Both the position numbers and the translations under genes were made by a program. From Chelativorans salis (GTDB taxonomy: Bacteria > Pseudomonadota > Alphaproteobacteria > Rhizobiales > Rhizobiaceae): DNA of 64,000 bases. Shown one piece after another: positions 40,221 to 50,219 of the stretch (its first letter is position 1; every line of letters starts with the position of its first letter). The stretch covers positions 124,001 through 188,000 of the forward strand of contig NZ_JAOCZP010000001.1 in assembly GCF_025336525.1 (NCBI RefSeq). The letters are read 5' to 3'. The notes beneath the pieces are model-generated. The model searched no databases. It saw nothing but the letters and a program-made list of their open reading frames with translations, and was not told where the DNA came from.

Positions 40221-41324
40221 TCAAATCCGTCCCGTTTGTCCTCGGTGACGCAGGTAATGATCGGCAATGGTGCAGGCAAGCATGGCCTCACCGATGGGTA
40301 CGGCGCGGATGCCCACGCAGGGGTCGTGGCGGCCTTTGGTCGTCACGTCGACCTCCGCACCCGTCTTATCGACCGATTTTCGCGGGGTAAGGATGGACGA
40401 GGTGGGCTTGACCGCGAAGCGGGCGACCACCGGCTCGCCCGTGGAGATGCCGCCCAACACGCCGCCGGCCTTGTTCGACAGGAACACGGGCTTGCCGTCG
40501 GGGCCGGCGCGCATTTCATCGGCGTTCTCCTCGCCTGTGATGCGGCCAGCCTCGAAGCCGTTGCCGATCTCGACGCCCTTGACCGCGTTGATCGACATAA
40601 GGTTGGCGCAGATGTCCTGGTCGAGCTTGGCATAGACTGGCGCGCCGAGACCTATTGGCACGCCCTCGGCAACCACCTCAATCACCGCGCCGACAGAGGA
40701 GCCTCTCTTGCGGATGCGGTCGAGATAGTCGGCGAAGACGGCGACGGACTTCGGATCGGGGGTGAAGAAGGGGTTGTCGGGATGGTCGATGAAATCCCAA
40801 TCCCAGTTGGCGCGGTCGATCACCTTCTCTCCCATCGAGACAAGCGCGCCGCGTATCTTGAGACCGGGCACCACCTTACGGGCGAGCGCACCGGCGGCCA
40901 CCCGCACTGCCGTCTCACGCGCCGAAGAACGGCCGCCGCCGCGATAATCGCGCAGGCCGTACTTCATTTCGTAGGTGTAATCGGCGTGGCCGGGGCGGTA
41001 GCGTTGGGCGATGTCGCCATAGTCCTTCGAGCGCTGGTCGACGTTCTCGATCAGCATGGAGATCGGCGTACCGGTGGTGACCAGCATGTCGCCGTCCTCC
41101 TCCTCGGGCAGCACGCCGGAGAGAATCTTGACCTGGTCGGGCTCGCGGCGTTGGGTGACGAAGCGCGACTGGCCGGGCCGCCTGCGGTCCAGCTCGGCCT
41201 GGATATCGGCGCGGGTAAAGCGGATGCCGGGCGGGCAGCCGTCGACGACGCAGCCGATCGCCGCCCCGTGGCTTTCACCCCAGGTGGTGACGCGAAACAG
41301 ATGACCGAAAGTGTTGTGCGACAT
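40221..41324 (-). CDS. aroC: Chorismate synthase
   Basis: The 367-residue FMN-dependent enzyme makes chorismate, the branch point to aromatic amino acids and ubiquinone. It begins [19 protein letters not shown] with the first family signature, has the second region with [20 protein letters not shown] and the late [20 protein letters not shown]. It needs reduced FMN, so its place next to ribB is of interest but may be chance; 88 bp separate them. Confidence 0.97.
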   Translation of the reverse strand: MSHNTFGHLFRVTTWGESHGAAIGCVVDGCPPGIRFTRADIQAELDRRRPGQSRFVTQRREPDQVKILSGVLPEEEDGDMLVTTGTPISMLIENVDQRSKDYGDIAQRYRPGHADYTYEMKYGLRDYRGGGRSSARETAVRVAAGALARKVVPGLKIRGALVSMGEKVIDRANWDWDFIDHPDNPFFTPDPKSVAVFADYLDRIRKRGSSVGAVIEVVAEGVPIGLGAPVYAKLDQDICANLMSINAVKGVEIGNGFEAGRITGEENADEMRAGPDGKPVFLSNKAGGVLGGISTGEPVVARFAVKPTSSILTPRKSVDKTGAEVDVTTKGRHDPCVGIRAVPIGEAMLACTIADHYLRHRGQTGRI

Positions 41325-41492
41325 TGTGAGCGTTTCCTTGCGCGCCGGCGCCGGAACCGCTTCTATTTGCCTTTGCAGGCGCGGTCAAACAGGGCGGGGA
41401 GACACTTTTGACACATTTTATCATTTCTATTCGGACAATCGCCGCCCGCTCGTATTATGGTTCTTGCAACGCGACATTATGAGGCCTGCCCC

Positions 41493-41741
41493 ATGCGAAT
41501 CCCAGCCGCTATCTTGTCCCTTGCCCTTCTCGCCACGCCGGCTATTGCCGCCGATACCGAGGGCACGATTACCACGGTCGACCAAGAGCGGATGACGATT
41601 ACGCTCCAGGACGGCGAAACCTATAAGCTGCCTCCCGAGATCGACATGTCCGCCATCTCCGACGGCATGGAAGTCGTGATTGCCTATCGCGTCGCCGACA
41701 ACGGTGAAAAGCAGATCATGGATATGCTGTTGCCGGAGTAG
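41493..41741 (+). CDS. DUF1344 small exported protein
   Basis: An 82-residue protein with a signal peptide (RIPAAILSLALLATPAIAAD) followed by a small beta-rich domain (GTITTVDQERMTITLQDGET). This matches the DUF1344 family, small periplasmic proteins frequent in rhizobia with no known role. Start chosen at ATG 41493, which puts the signal peptide at the N-terminus. The 3' end nearly meets the convergent phosphatase gene. Confidence 0.82.
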   Translation: MRIPAAILSLALLATPAIAADTEGTITTVDQERMTITLQDGETYKLPPEIDMSAISDGMEVVIAYRVADNGEKQIMDMLLPE

Positions 41742-41742
41742 C

Positions 41743-42330
41743 CTACAGCCATTCCAGCCCGCCGTCCTTCACCCGCAGGATCAGGTCTTGCGGGATGTGC
41801 ATCTCCGCCGCCTCCTCGGCCGACAATCCACCCACCCAATGGAATACGGTGCGAACGACGCCACCATGGGTGACGCATATGGTCGGCCTTTCCAGCGCAT
41901 CCAGCCAAACCCGCACACGCAACGCCAGCAACTCGTAGCTTTCCGCCTCCGCCCCCGGCGGCAGGAAATGCCATTTGCGCTGCGCCCGTGCCTTGGTGCA
42001 GCCCGGCTCGCGCGCTTCCAGCTCCATATATGTGAGGCCCTGCCAGTCTCCGAAATGCACCTCCTTGAGGCATGGCTCGGTGCTGTAGCCGTGTGGGGAA
42101 AGGCCCATCTGGACACGCACCCGCTCCATGGTCTCGCAGGTGCGGCGCAGCGGGCTTGCGACGAAATCGAAGGCAGCGGGATCGCCAATGAGGCCCGCCA
42201 GGCGGCGGCCGTTGCGGTCCGCCTGGGCACGGCCCATGGCGTTGATGTCGGTGTCCGCCTGCCCCTGCAACCGTTCCTCGACGTTCCAGTCGGTCTGGCC
42301 GTGCCGGACGATGTAGAGAAGCGGAAGCAC
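41743..42330 (-). CDS. Histidine phosphatase family protein (phosphoglycerate-mutase-like)
   Basis: The 195-residue enzyme starts with LLYIVRHGQTDWNVEERLQG, whose RHG histidine is the phosphoryl acceptor, has the second arginine in SPLRRTCETMERV and the partner histidine in CVTHGGVVRTVF. This is the broad-specificity phosphatase branch (GpmB/CobC-like). The substrate is unknown. It lies 39 bp downstream of fabI in the same direction. Confidence 0.9.
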   Translation of the reverse strand: MLPLLYIVRHGQTDWNVEERLQGQADTDINAMGRAQADRNGRRLAGLIGDPAAFDFVASPLRRTCETMERVRVQMGLSPHGYSTEPCLKEVHFGDWQGLTYMELEAREPGCTKARAQRKWHFLPPGAEAESYELLALRVRVWLDALERPTICVTHGGVVRTVFHWVGGLSAEEAAEMHIPQDLILRVKDGGLEWL

Positions 42331-42369
42331 GGATTATCCTCTTGGCCGGGGCGCCCGCCCCGTCGTCTT

Positions 42370-43188
42370 CTAGTCGTTCACCACAGAGATATCCGGCGCA
42401 TCGACGGCCTTCATTCCGACGACATGGTAGCCCGAATCGACGTGCAGTACCTCACCGGTCACGCCGCGCGCCAGATGCGAGAGCAGGTAAAGGGCCGTAT
42501 CGCCAACCTCCTCGATCGTCACCACACGCTTCAGCGGCGAGTTGTACTCGTTCCAGCGCAGGATATAGCGAAAATCGCCGATGCCGGAGGCGGCAAGCGT
42601 TTTGATGGGGCCCGCGGAGACGGCGTTGACGCGGATATTGGACCCACCCAGATCGACGGCGAGATAGCGCACGCTGGCCTCGAGCGCCGCCTTGGCCACA
42701 CCCATGACGTTGTAGTGCGGCATCACCTTCTCGGCGCCGTAGTAGGTCATGGTGAGAATGGAGCCGCCGTCGGCCATCAAAGGCTCGGCGCGCTTGGCCA
42801 CCGCCGTCAGCGAATAGACCGAGATATCCATCGTGCGCAGAAAGTTGTCGCGCGTCGTCTCGACATAGCGCCCCGTCAGTTCGTCCTTGTCCGAGAAGGC
42901 AACGGCATGGACGAGGAAGTCCAGCTTGCCCCAGCGCTTTTCGACCTCGGCGAACACCGCGTCGACGGTGTCAAGTTCGGTGACGTCGCAGTGACCGACG
43001 ACGATGGCGCCCAGTTCGGCTGCCAGCGGCTCGACACGCTTCTTCAGCGCTTCGCCCTGATAGGTCAGGGCCAGTTCGGCCCCTTCGCTCGCGCAGGCTT
43101 TGGCGATGCCCCAGGCGATCGAGCGATTGTTGGCCACACCGAGCACAAGCCCGCGCTTACCGGCCATCAGGCCGTTACCACCTGCCAT
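42370..43188 (-). CDS. fabI: Enoyl-[acyl-carrier-protein] reductase (NADH), FabI
   Basis: The 272-residue short-chain-dehydrogenase-like enzyme reduces enoyl-ACP in fatty acid synthesis. It has the divergent nucleotide motif GLVLGVANNRSIAWGIA and the FabI active site YYGAEKVMPHYNVMGVAK, with Tyr-x6-Lys spacing distinctive from ordinary SDRs. FabI is the triclosan target. ATG 43188 or the one seven codons later could be the start. Confidence 0.94.
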   Translation of the reverse strand: MAGGNGLMAGKRGLVLGVANNRSIAWGIAKACASEGAELALTYQGEALKKRVEPLAAELGAIVVGHCDVTELDTVDAVFAEVEKRWGKLDFLVHAVAFSDKDELTGRYVETTRDNFLRTMDISVYSLTAVAKRAEPLMADGGSILTMTYYGAEKVMPHYNVMGVAKAALEASVRYLAVDLGGSNIRVNAVSAGPIKTLAASGIGDFRYILRWNEYNSPLKRVVTIEEVGDTALYLLSHLARGVTGEVLHVDSGYHVVGMKAVDAPDISVVND

Positions 43189-43326
43189 AGTGACGATTCT
43201 CCGAACTTGTTACGGCGAAAGCCCTATCGCACAGCGGCGGCGAAGCATCAAGTTGGCAGGCGGGGATGCAGGGGAAAAGGAGAACACTGCTACCCTACGG
43301 CTCTGTTCCCTATTCCCCGTTTCCGC

Positions 43327-44262
43327 CTACTCACTCTCCACGTTCTTCTTAAACAACTTCTCCAGCGCCGCATCACCTCCTTCGGGCAGCATGATGCGCA
43401 CATGCGTATAGAGATCGCCGTTGCCGCCGCTCTTCAAAGGCAGGCCTCTCCCCTTAAGCCTGAGCGTACGGTCGGAACTCGACCAGGCGGGCACGGTGAC
43501 GGCCACCTTGCCGGTCGGCGTCTCCACCGCCACTTTGGCGCCAAGCACGGCGTCACGCAGGCTCACTGGGAGGTCGGCATGCAGATCACGTCCCTCCACG
43601 CGATAGCGCTTGTGCGGGCGCAGTTTCAGCTTCACAAGCGCATCGCCGCGTTCGCCGAAGGGTGTCTCTGCTCCCTGGCCCTTGAGGCGGATCGTCTGTC
43701 CGTCCTCGACATAGCGCGGCAGCTTCACGGCAATACGCCGGTCGTCGGGGAAGACCGCCATCACCTTGGCGGCGGTCGCCACCTCCTCAACGCTGACTGA
43801 AAGCGTGACGTTCAGGTCGCCCAGCCCTTCGGGACGCGTGGCACGGCGCGCGCCTTGCGAGCCGCCCTGCGAAAAAGCCTGACCGAAGATCTCGCTGAAG
43901 ATGTCGGCGCCGCTGAAAGGTTCGCTGTCCATGCCGCTCGTACGAAACTCGAAGTGGGTGCGGCCTGGCCCGCCGCCGGCACGCCGGAAGCCGGCGAAAG
44001 GATCGCCGTGGGCACCGCCCTCGAAACCGTGGAAGCGCGGCTTGCCGCTGGCGTCGATCTCGCCGTTGTCGAAGGCTTGCCGCGTCTTTTCGTTGCCGAG
44101 GATTTCGTAGGCCTGGCCGATTTCGGCAAAACGCTCCTTCGCCTGCGGATCATCCGGCCGCTGGTCGGGATGGTACTTCTTGGCCAGGCGGCGATAGGCC
44201 GCCTTGATTTCCTTCGCCGGCGCACCCTTCTGCACGCCCAGCACGTCGTAGGGGTTTTTCAT
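43327..44262 (-). CDS. DnaJ-class (CbpA-like, type II) co-chaperone
   Basis: A 311-residue J-protein. An N-terminal J domain (PYDVLGVQKGAPAKEIKAAY and KKYHPDQRPDD with the HPD loop) is followed by a Gly/Phe-rich linker (about 75-130) and a C-terminal peptide-binding domain. It lacks the four-repeat zinc finger of DnaJ proper, so it resembles CbpA. It would stimulate DnaK ATPase. It lies divergent from the pdxH region. Confidence 0.93.
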   Translation of the reverse strand: MKNPYDVLGVQKGAPAKEIKAAYRRLAKKYHPDQRPDDPQAKERFAEIGQAYEILGNEKTRQAFDNGEIDASGKPRFHGFEGGAHGDPFAGFRRAGGGPGRTHFEFRTSGMDSEPFSGADIFSEIFGQAFSQGGSQGARRATRPEGLGDLNVTLSVSVEEVATAAKVMAVFPDDRRIAVKLPRYVEDGQTIRLKGQGAETPFGERGDALVKLKLRPHKRYRVEGRDLHADLPVSLRDAVLGAKVAVETPTGKVAVTVPAWSSSDRTLRLKGRGLPLKSGGNGDLYTHVRIMLPEGGDAALEKLFKKNVESE

Positions 44263-44384
44263 CGTCAGCCTTGCCCAAGGAACGGCGGGAAAGCCGTCAA
44301 CCGGGTGTTTTGCATAGGTTTTCGGTCGCGCCCGTTATATGCGCATTGGCGGGGCGGAATTCCAGTATCCGGCGGCGGAAACAG

Positions 44385-44825
44385 CTACAGCATCGCGAAG
44401 TCGCGCAAGTGCAGGAAACCCGCCGCATTCTCGCAAGCAAGCCCGCGATAGAGGTTAACGCCATCAAAGCTTTGCCGCGTCGTGGTGAAGGCAACACAGC
44501 CGGGCCCATCTGCTTCCTGCCTACTCATGGCTGTGATCCTGCCGCGTGCGCCGCTTTCCGAATTCTCCCATTCCTTGCCCACCGCATTCATCACGTCACG
44601 CGCCAGAACGGCGAGAATGAGCTTGGTATCCGCCCCTTCGCCAAACGCGGAAACAGCCGGCACGGAAGCGGTGGTGAAGTTTCGATCGGACCATTGGTCG
44701 GCGTCCTGCGCGCTTGCCGCGCAGCCGTGCACCCACGCCGCGAGGGCGAAGAGAGGTATCGCCTTCCTCAGAAGGCGCAGTACCAAACGGGCTTTGCTAT
44801 CTGCCCCTTGCATCGACCCCCGCAA
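44385..44825 (-). CDS. Exported protein resembling RT0821/Lpp0805 surface proteins
   Basis: The 146-residue product has a signal sequence with a possible lipobox (WVHGCAAS), then a domain with [16 protein letters not shown] and [18 protein letters not shown] and YRGLACE. The spacing of W, SG, C and F/TR residues resembles the RT0821/Lpp0805 (17-kDa surface-antigen-like) family often found next to pdxH in rhizobia. Function unknown. It is divergent from pdxH with only 38 bp between the starts. Confidence 0.7.
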   Translation of the reverse strand: MRGSMQGADSKARLVLRLLRKAIPLFALAAWVHGCAASAQDADQWSDRNFTTASVPAVSAFGEGADTKLILAVLARDVMNAVGKEWENSESGARGRITAMSRQEADGPGCVAFTTTRQSFDGVNLYRGLACENAAGFLHLRDFAML

Positions 44826-44863
44826 TCGGCATGCTCCTCAAAACAGCATCAGTGAGCAGGACG

Positions 44864-45478
44864 ATGGTTACGATTGCCTTAAACGAGAGCGATTTCACCG
44901 AAAGCGGCGACCCCTACCGCCTGTTCGGTGAATGGCTGGCGGATGCCGAGGGTTCGGAACCGAACGACCCCAACGCCACGGCACTGGCGACTGTGGACGC
45001 GGACGGCATGCCCAATGTGCGCATGGTGCTGCTCAAGGGTTTCGACGAGCGCGGCTTCGTGTTCTACACGAACTGCGAAAGCATCAAGGGGCGGGAAATT
45101 CTCTCCTCGATGAAGGCCGCCATGTGCTTCCATTGGAAAAGCCTGCGCCGACAGGTACGCGTGCGCGGTCCGGTGGAGCAGGTCAGCGCGGAGGAGGCGG
45201 ACGCCTATTTCGCCTCGCGTCCGCGCGGCAGCCGAATCGGCGCCTGGGCCTCGAAACAGTCGCGGCCGCTGGAAAGCCGCTTTGCACTGGAAAAGGCGGT
45301 GGCGGAACACACGGCCAAGTTCGCCATCGGCGCGATCCCTCGCCCGGACTACTGGTCGGGCCTGCGGATAATACCCGACAGCATCGAGTTCTGGCACGAC
45401 CGGCCTTTCCGGTTGCATGACCGGATCGTCTTCACACGCACGGACAGGGGTTGGACAAAAACTCGGCTCTACCCTTGA
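44864..45478 (+). CDS. pdxH: Pyridoxamine 5'-phosphate oxidase
   Basis: The 204-residue FMN enzyme makes pyridoxal phosphate. Seen are [20 protein letters not shown] (FMN and substrate binding), [31 protein letters not shown] and the end signature [19 protein letters not shown] 44864 gives a proper N-terminus and has AGGA just before it; the open frame upstream is noise. PLP is used by thrC in this window. Confidence 0.96.
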   Translation: MVTIALNESDFTESGDPYRLFGEWLADAEGSEPNDPNATALATVDADGMPNVRMVLLKGFDERGFVFYTNCESIKGREILSSMKAAMCFHWKSLRRQVRVRGPVEQVSAEEADAYFASRPRGSRIGAWASKQSRPLESRFALEKAVAEHTAKFAIGAIPRPDYWSGLRIIPDSIEFWHDRPFRLHDRIVFTRTDRGWTKTRLYP

Positions 45479-45558
45479 GCGCCCGAGCTTATATTCCGCT
45501 GCGGGAACACCCGCCGATGCCTCCCGTTGGACGATTGCAGACAACGAGGAGCCCGAGC

Positions 45559-45795
45559 ATGACGCACCATGTTCACTTTCACGGCTTACCGGCAAGGAAA
45601 GCATCACTGCGGGCGGTGGCTGTCGGTGGCTTCGCACTCGGCGCGCTTGCCATCGGCGCCCTGGCAATCGGCCGGCTCATCATCGCCAAGGCGCGGATCC
45701 GGTCGCTGCGGGTCGACGAATTGACGGTCGGCAAGCTGCATGTCGACCGGCAGACGGACGGGAATGCCGGCCGGAGGAGTGCTGAGGGTCCCTAG
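45559..45795 (+). CDS. Small glycine-rich membrane protein with short repeats
   Basis: A 78-residue protein with a histidine-rich start (THHVHFHG), one glycine-zipper-like helix made of GALAIG repeats (about residues 18-42), and a tail with a repeating pattern (RSLRVDELTVGKLHVDR). This is probably a single-pass membrane protein whose tail could form a small beta-helix-like stack. Family not named. Its stop and that of the convergent enoyl-CoA hydratase share the CTAG at 45792-45795. Confidence 0.65.
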   Translation: MTHHVHFHGLPARKASLRAVAVGGFALGALAIGALAIGRLIIAKARIRSLRVDELTVGKLHVDRQTDGNAGRRSAEGP

Positions 45796-46547
45796 CCCGC
45801 CTTCTTCTTCTCCAGGAAAGCCACGAAGGCCGCCCTCGCCTCGGCGGACGTCAGCCGCGCGCAGAAATGGTCCGCCTCCTCCCGTATCCGTGCCAGGAGC
45901 GGCTCGCGCGGACCGCGCAGGAGATCGCGCGTGATCCGCAGCGCTTCCGGCGGCTTCCGGGCGATCGCTTCGGCGGCAGCGAGAATCGCCTTTTCCAGTT
46001 CTTCCTCGCCGACCACCTCGTGGATAAGGCCGGCCGCCTTGGCGCGCTCGGCGGGAAGGCTCTCGCCGAGGGCGAGCAGCGCAAAAGCCTGCTGATGGCC
46101 GAGGATGGCGGGCGCAAGCAGGCTGGAGCCTGCTTCGGGAACGAGCCCCAAATCGACGAAGGGCGTGCGGAACTCGGTACGCGGCGTGGCGAAGGTCAGG
46201 TCGCAATGTAGGTGGAGCGTTGTGCCGATCCCGACAGCGATGCCATCAGCGCCGGAGACGACGGGCTTTCCGGAGGTGGCAAGCGCGAACAGGAAATCGA
46301 ACACCTCCGTCCCGCCCTCGCCTCCTTGAGCGACGGCGAGAAAGTCGGCGAGGTCATTGCCGGCGGAGAAGGCGCCGGGCACACCGAGGAAGACATGGCA
46401 GCGCACCGCATCGTCCCCGTCGCCCTCGGCAAGGGCGGCCGTCATGGCCGCATACATGGCGCGGGTGATGGCGTTCTTCTTCTCCGGCCGGTTGAGGCGG
46501 ATGATCTGCACCGCATCGCGGCGCTCAACGAGGATGTGGTCGGTCAC
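45792..46547 (-). CDS. Enoyl-CoA hydratase/isomerase family protein
   Basis: The 251-residue crotonase-fold protein has RRDAVQIIRLNRPEKKNAIT, the oxyanion segment FSAGNDLADFL and KPVVSGADGIAVGIGTTLHL for the second. It would hydrate or isomerise an enoyl-CoA in fatty acid or amino-acid breakdown. It starts 2 bp after the acyl-CoA dehydrogenase stop, so the two form an operon acting on consecutive beta-oxidation steps. Confidence 0.9.
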   Translation of the reverse strand: MTDHILVERRDAVQIIRLNRPEKKNAITRAMYAAMTAALAEGDGDDAVRCHVFLGVPGAFSAGNDLADFLAVAQGGEGGTEVFDFLFALATSGKPVVSGADGIAVGIGTTLHLHCDLTFATPRTEFRTPFVDLGLVPEAGSSLLAPAILGHQQAFALLALGESLPAERAKAAGLIHEVVGEEELEKAILAAAEAIARKPPEALRITRDLLRGPREPLLARIREEADHFCARLTSAEARAAFVAFLEKKKAG

Positions 46548-46549
46548 GT

Positions 46550-48325
46550 TCAGCCCTCCTCCAGTTCACCGGCAGCGGCAAGAAGGCTGTCGGCGCCTTC
46601 GACCACCGTGCGCTTCAGCGCCGCTGTTTCGGCCAAGTGGTTTTCCGCGAGATAGCGGCTAAGGCGCGCCTGCGCGGCACTCTTTGCCGAGACTGCGCCT
46701 CGCGCCACCATGGTAGCACCGGCAGCGAGCGCGAAAAGGCGCAGATAAGGAGTGGCGCCATACAAGGCGGCCTCTGCCTGTTCTTCATCCAGAAGGCGCA
46801 GAAGGTGCTCCGTCGCTTCCTCCAGATCGTCCAGCGCTGCACCGAGATATTCGCCGGTATCCCCCAGTTCCGGCATGTTGGCACCACGCACTGTCTCGGC
46901 GTCCTGCCGGAGCTCGGCGATGAAGCCGCGCACATGCGCGCCGTTCCCCTGCGGCAGCTTGCGCGCGACAAGATCGATGGCCTGGATGCCGTTTGTACCC
47001 TCGTAGATCGGGGCAATGCGCGCGTCGCGCAAAAGTGCGGCCGCGCCGGTCTCCTCGATATAGCCCATGCCGCCATGCACCTGCAGGCCGAGCGAGGCGA
47101 CCTCGACGCCGACATCGGTCGGGAAGGCTTTGGCGAGCGGTGTGAGCAGGTTCGCGCGCTGCTGCCAATGGACGACTTCCTCCCCGCCGGTGAGACGGGC
47201 CATGTCGATCGCATGGGCACAGGAATAGGCGATGGCGCGGGCGGCCTGGGTCATCGCCTTCATCGTCAAAAGCGTGCGCTTGATGTCCGGGTGCTCGACG
47301 ATTGGACTCATCTCGCTGCCCGTTGTGTTCGGCACCCGTCCCTGCCGCCGCTCGCGCGCATAGGCGAGTGCCTTCTGATAGGCGGCCTCGGCCACCGCCA
47401 CGCCCTGCATGCCGACGGCAAGGCGGGCGTTGTTCATCATGGTGAACATGCAGGCGAGCCCGCGGTTCTCCTCGCCGACCAGCCAGCCGACTGCGCCCGG
47501 CGTGGCGCCAAACTTGCCGTCGCCGTATATCATCGTGCAGGTGGGCGAGCCGTGGATGCCGAGCTTATGCTCGATCGAGGCGCAGAAGACGTCGTTGTGC
47601 GGGCCGAGCGAGCCGTCGTCGCCCATAAGAAACTTCGGCACCAGGAAGAGCGAGATGCCCTTGGTACCGGCCGGCGCGTCTGGCAGGCGCGCCAATACGA
47701 GGTGGACGATGTTGTCGGTGAAGTCCTGCTCGCCGTAGGTGATGAAGATCTTTTGGCCGAAGATGCGGTAGGTGCCGTCAGCTGCGCGTTCGGCACGCGT
47801 CTTGAGGGCGCCGAGGTCGGAGCCTGCCTGTGGCTCCGTGAGGTTCATGGTGCCCATCCACTCGCCCGTGACGAGCTTCTCCATATAAGCCTTCTTCAGA
47901 TCCTCGCTTGCGTGCTTTTCCAGCGCATCGATGGCGCCCATGGTGAGCGTCGGGCCGATGGCGAAGGCCATGGAGCCGGAATTCCACATCTCCAATGCCG
48001 CGACGGCGAGCATCATGGGCAGGCCCTGCCCGCCCCAGTGCTCAGGGGCGGCCAGCGCGTTCCATCCGCCTTGGCGCCACTTGCGGTAAAGCTCCGGCCA
48101 GCCGGGAGGCGTGATCACCTTACCGTCTTTCAGTTGCGCACCCTTCTCGTCCCCGACGCGGGCCAGCGGTGCGATCTCCTCGCTCGCGAAACGGCCGGCC
48201 TCGGCAAGAATAGCCTCGACGAGATCGGGCGAAAGGTCACCCGTGAGCCCCTCGTCCAGCATCTTCTTGAGCCCGGCGACATGGGTGAGCATGTGGCCGA
48301 TCTCCTCCACGGGTGCGCGATACAT
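46550..48325 (-). CDS. Acyl-CoA dehydrogenase (DmdC/long-form type)
   Basis: A 591-residue FAD enzyme. The N-terminus YRAPVEEIGHML marks the long acyl-CoA dehydrogenases annotated as DmdC or fadE-like; the FAD region shows MNLTEPQAGSDLGALKT and FGQKIFITYGEQD, and the catalytic-base region IYEGTNGIQAIDLVARKL is present. A C-terminal extension of about 120 residues is typical of this class. Substrate uncertain: the DmdC subset acts on methylmercaptopropionyl-CoA but most members use fatty acyl-CoAs. In operon with the hydratase. Confidence 0.9.
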   Translation of the reverse strand: MYRAPVEEIGHMLTHVAGLKKMLDEGLTGDLSPDLVEAILAEAGRFASEEIAPLARVGDEKGAQLKDGKVITPPGWPELYRKWRQGGWNALAAPEHWGGQGLPMMLAVAALEMWNSGSMAFAIGPTLTMGAIDALEKHASEDLKKAYMEKLVTGEWMGTMNLTEPQAGSDLGALKTRAERAADGTYRIFGQKIFITYGEQDFTDNIVHLVLARLPDAPAGTKGISLFLVPKFLMGDDGSLGPHNDVFCASIEHKLGIHGSPTCTMIYGDGKFGATPGAVGWLVGEENRGLACMFTMMNNARLAVGMQGVAVAEAAYQKALAYARERRQGRVPNTTGSEMSPIVEHPDIKRTLLTMKAMTQAARAIAYSCAHAIDMARLTGGEEVVHWQQRANLLTPLAKAFPTDVGVEVASLGLQVHGGMGYIEETGAAALLRDARIAPIYEGTNGIQAIDLVARKLPQGNGAHVRGFIAELRQDAETVRGANMPELGDTGEYLGAALDDLEEATEHLLRLLDEEQAEAALYGATPYLRLFALAAGATMVARGAVSAKSAAQARLSRYLAENHLAETAALKRTVVEGADSLLAAAGELEEG

Positions 48326-48503
48326 GGCTTGCCTCCTCAATACCCGGCACTTCGGGCGAGCCTAGCCGCGCCCTGCCCGTGCGGCCAGCCCTGCCCTGCA
48401 TGGATCGATAATTTCTTTTTACGTAAACGTCAAATCAGTCATCTTGAGCCGCCGACAACCAAGCGGTACGACATGCTGAATCGCTGTTCCCGAGGAGGCG
48501 CTC

Positions 48504-48725
48504 ATGCTCGCACGGCCTGAAAGATATCAATGCATCGAGTGCGGCAAGGCCATGGGAACGCCGGATTTCGCCTACCACCATGGGCGCATCGAGTACGGCC
48601 CCGCCTATTGGTGTGACCGCGGCATCCTCTGCTCGACCCAGTGCTCGCTCGCCCATCACCAAAAACGCCAGGCAGAAGGCACATCGCCGCACCGGCCGGT
48701 GCCGAACCCGTTCGAGGAAGAGTAA
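48504..48725 (+). CDS. Small zinc-ribbon-like protein
   Basis: The 73-residue product has cysteines at 10 and 13 (CIEC), 37, 43 and 47, with histidines at 51-52, a plausible zinc-binding set. GAGGAGG upstream of the ATG is a strong ribosome-binding site. I recognise no named family. It is convergent with purD, with 5 bp between the ends. Confidence 0.7.
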   Translation: MLARPERYQCIECGKAMGTPDFAYHHGRIEYGPAYWCDRGILCSTQCSLAHHQKRQAEGTSPHRPVPNPFEEE

Positions 48726-48730
48726 CTGTT

Positions 48731-50011
48731 TTAGACGCCCGCCGCCTCGCGCTTGACGGCGCGCCAGCCGATGTCGCGGCGGCAGAAGCCTTGCGGCCAG
48801 TCGATACGGTCGACGGCGCGGTATGCCGCCTCGCGCGCCGCCGTGACATTTGCGCCCAGCCCCGTAACGTTCAGCACACGCCCGCCATTGGCGACAAACA
48901 CGCCATCGCGAAGTGCCGTGCCGGCGTGGAATATCTCCACGCCTTCCTCGCCTGCCGCTTCGATACCATTGATCGCGCTGCCCTTCTTGGGGGCGGCGGG
49001 ATAACCTTCGGCCGCAAGCACCACGGTCAACGCCGCCTCCTCGCGCCAGCGCGCCGACATGTGCGCGAGCTGACCGTCGGCGGCGCCTTTCATGAGTGCC
49101 AGGAGATCGTCCTTCAGGCGGGGCATTAGCACCTGGCACTCGGGATCGCCAAAGCGGACATTATATTCGATGAGGCTAGGGCCGTCGGGGGTGATCATCA
49201 GCCCCGCGTAGAGTACACCGGTGAACGGAGCGCCCATCTCCGCCATCCCTTTGAGCGTCGGCTCGATGATCTCGCGCATGCAGCGCTCGACCATCGCCTC
49301 GGTCATCACGGGTGCCGGCGAATAGGCGCCCATGCCGCCCGTGTTCAGGCCGGTATCGCCTTCGCCCACGCGCTTGTGGTCCTGCGCGGTGCCGAAGGGA
49401 AGCGCAATCTTGCCGTCGCACAGGCAGAAGAAGCTCGCCTCCTCCCCTTCCAGGAATTCCTCGATCACCACCTCCGCGCCCGAGGCGCCGAAGAGGCCGG
49501 AAAAGCAGTCGTCGATGGCCGCATAGGCCTCGTCCTCGCTCATGGCGATCACCACGCCCTTGCCGGCGGCAAGACCGTCGGCCTTGACGACGATGGGCGC
49601 GCCGACGTTGCGCACATAGTCCTTGGCGTGCACGGCGTCGGCAAAGCGGGCATAGGCGGCGGTGGGAATGCCGTAGCGGCTGCACAGGTCCTTAGTGAAG
49701 CCCTTGGAGCCCTCCAGGCGTGCTGCTTCCGCCGTCGGCCCGAAGACGGCTATGCCGGCTTCGATCAGTTCGTCGGCCAATCCCGCCACCAGCGGCGCTT
49801 CGGGACCCACCACCACAAGATCGATCGCCTGGCCGCGACAGAACTCGACCACCGCCCCATGATCCTTCTCGCTGAGCGCTACGCACTCGGCGTGCCGTGC
49901 GATGCCGGGATTTCCAGGGGCCGCATAAAGCTTCTCCAGCATGGGCGAGGTGGCGATCTTCCAGGCCAGCGCGTGTTCGCGACCGCCCGAACCGATGAGG
50001 AGAACCTTCAT
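48731..50011 (-). CDS. purD: Phosphoribosylamine-glycine ligase
   Basis: The 426-residue ATP-grasp enzyme joins glycine to phosphoribosylamine in purine synthesis. It begins [18 protein letters not shown], carries the ATP-binding [18 protein letters not shown] and the metal-binding block [20 protein letters not shown] 50011 is the family start. It is divergent from ubiA. Confidence 0.97.
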   Translation of the reverse strand: MKVLLIGSGGREHALAWKIATSPMLEKLYAAPGNPGIARHAECVALSEKDHGAVVEFCRGQAIDLVVVGPEAPLVAGLADELIEAGIAVFGPTAEAARLEGSKGFTKDLCSRYGIPTAAYARFADAVHAKDYVRNVGAPIVVKADGLAAGKGVVIAMSEDEAYAAIDDCFSGLFGASGAEVVIEEFLEGEEASFFCLCDGKIALPFGTAQDHKRVGEGDTGLNTGGMGAYSPAPVMTEAMVERCMREIIEPTLKGMAEMGAPFTGVLYAGLMITPDGPSLIEYNVRFGDPECQVLMPRLKDDLLALMKGAADGQLAHMSARWREEAALTVVLAAEGYPAAPKKGSAINGIEAAGEEGVEIFHAGTALRDGVFVANGGRVLNVTGLGANVTAAREAAYRAVDRIDWPQGFCRRDIGWRAVKREAAGV

Positions 50012-50219
50012 GTCGCCCAAAGCCCTGCTTCAATCCACTCTGCCGGCAACGGGCTATGGCCGAAACGGCCAAAGGTCAAGCGCACGCCGGCCATGTCCAG
50101 AAAGAAGTGAATGCTGGCCGGGCTTTATACGCCAATCATCATGCCAATCACTACAGGCACCTTGACGGCGCGCCCGCACCTTGCCACTCCACGAAAACGC
50201 AGCGACGAAAGGCAAGGGC

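Noticed and set aside
41325-41492. Riboswitch or leader for aroC, and an FMN riboswitch for ribB at 40133-40220
   Set aside because: The intervals are short and I could not find the conserved elements of an FMN riboswitch or an attenuator.
41680-43800. A 706-codon plus-strand open frame across the phosphatase, fabI and the DnaJ-like gene
   Set aside because: It spans three well supported minus-strand genes and shows no recognisable domain.
46637-48520. A long plus-strand open frame opposite the acyl-CoA dehydrogenase
   Set aside because: Antisense shadow; the dehydrogenase motifs on the minus strand are unambiguous.
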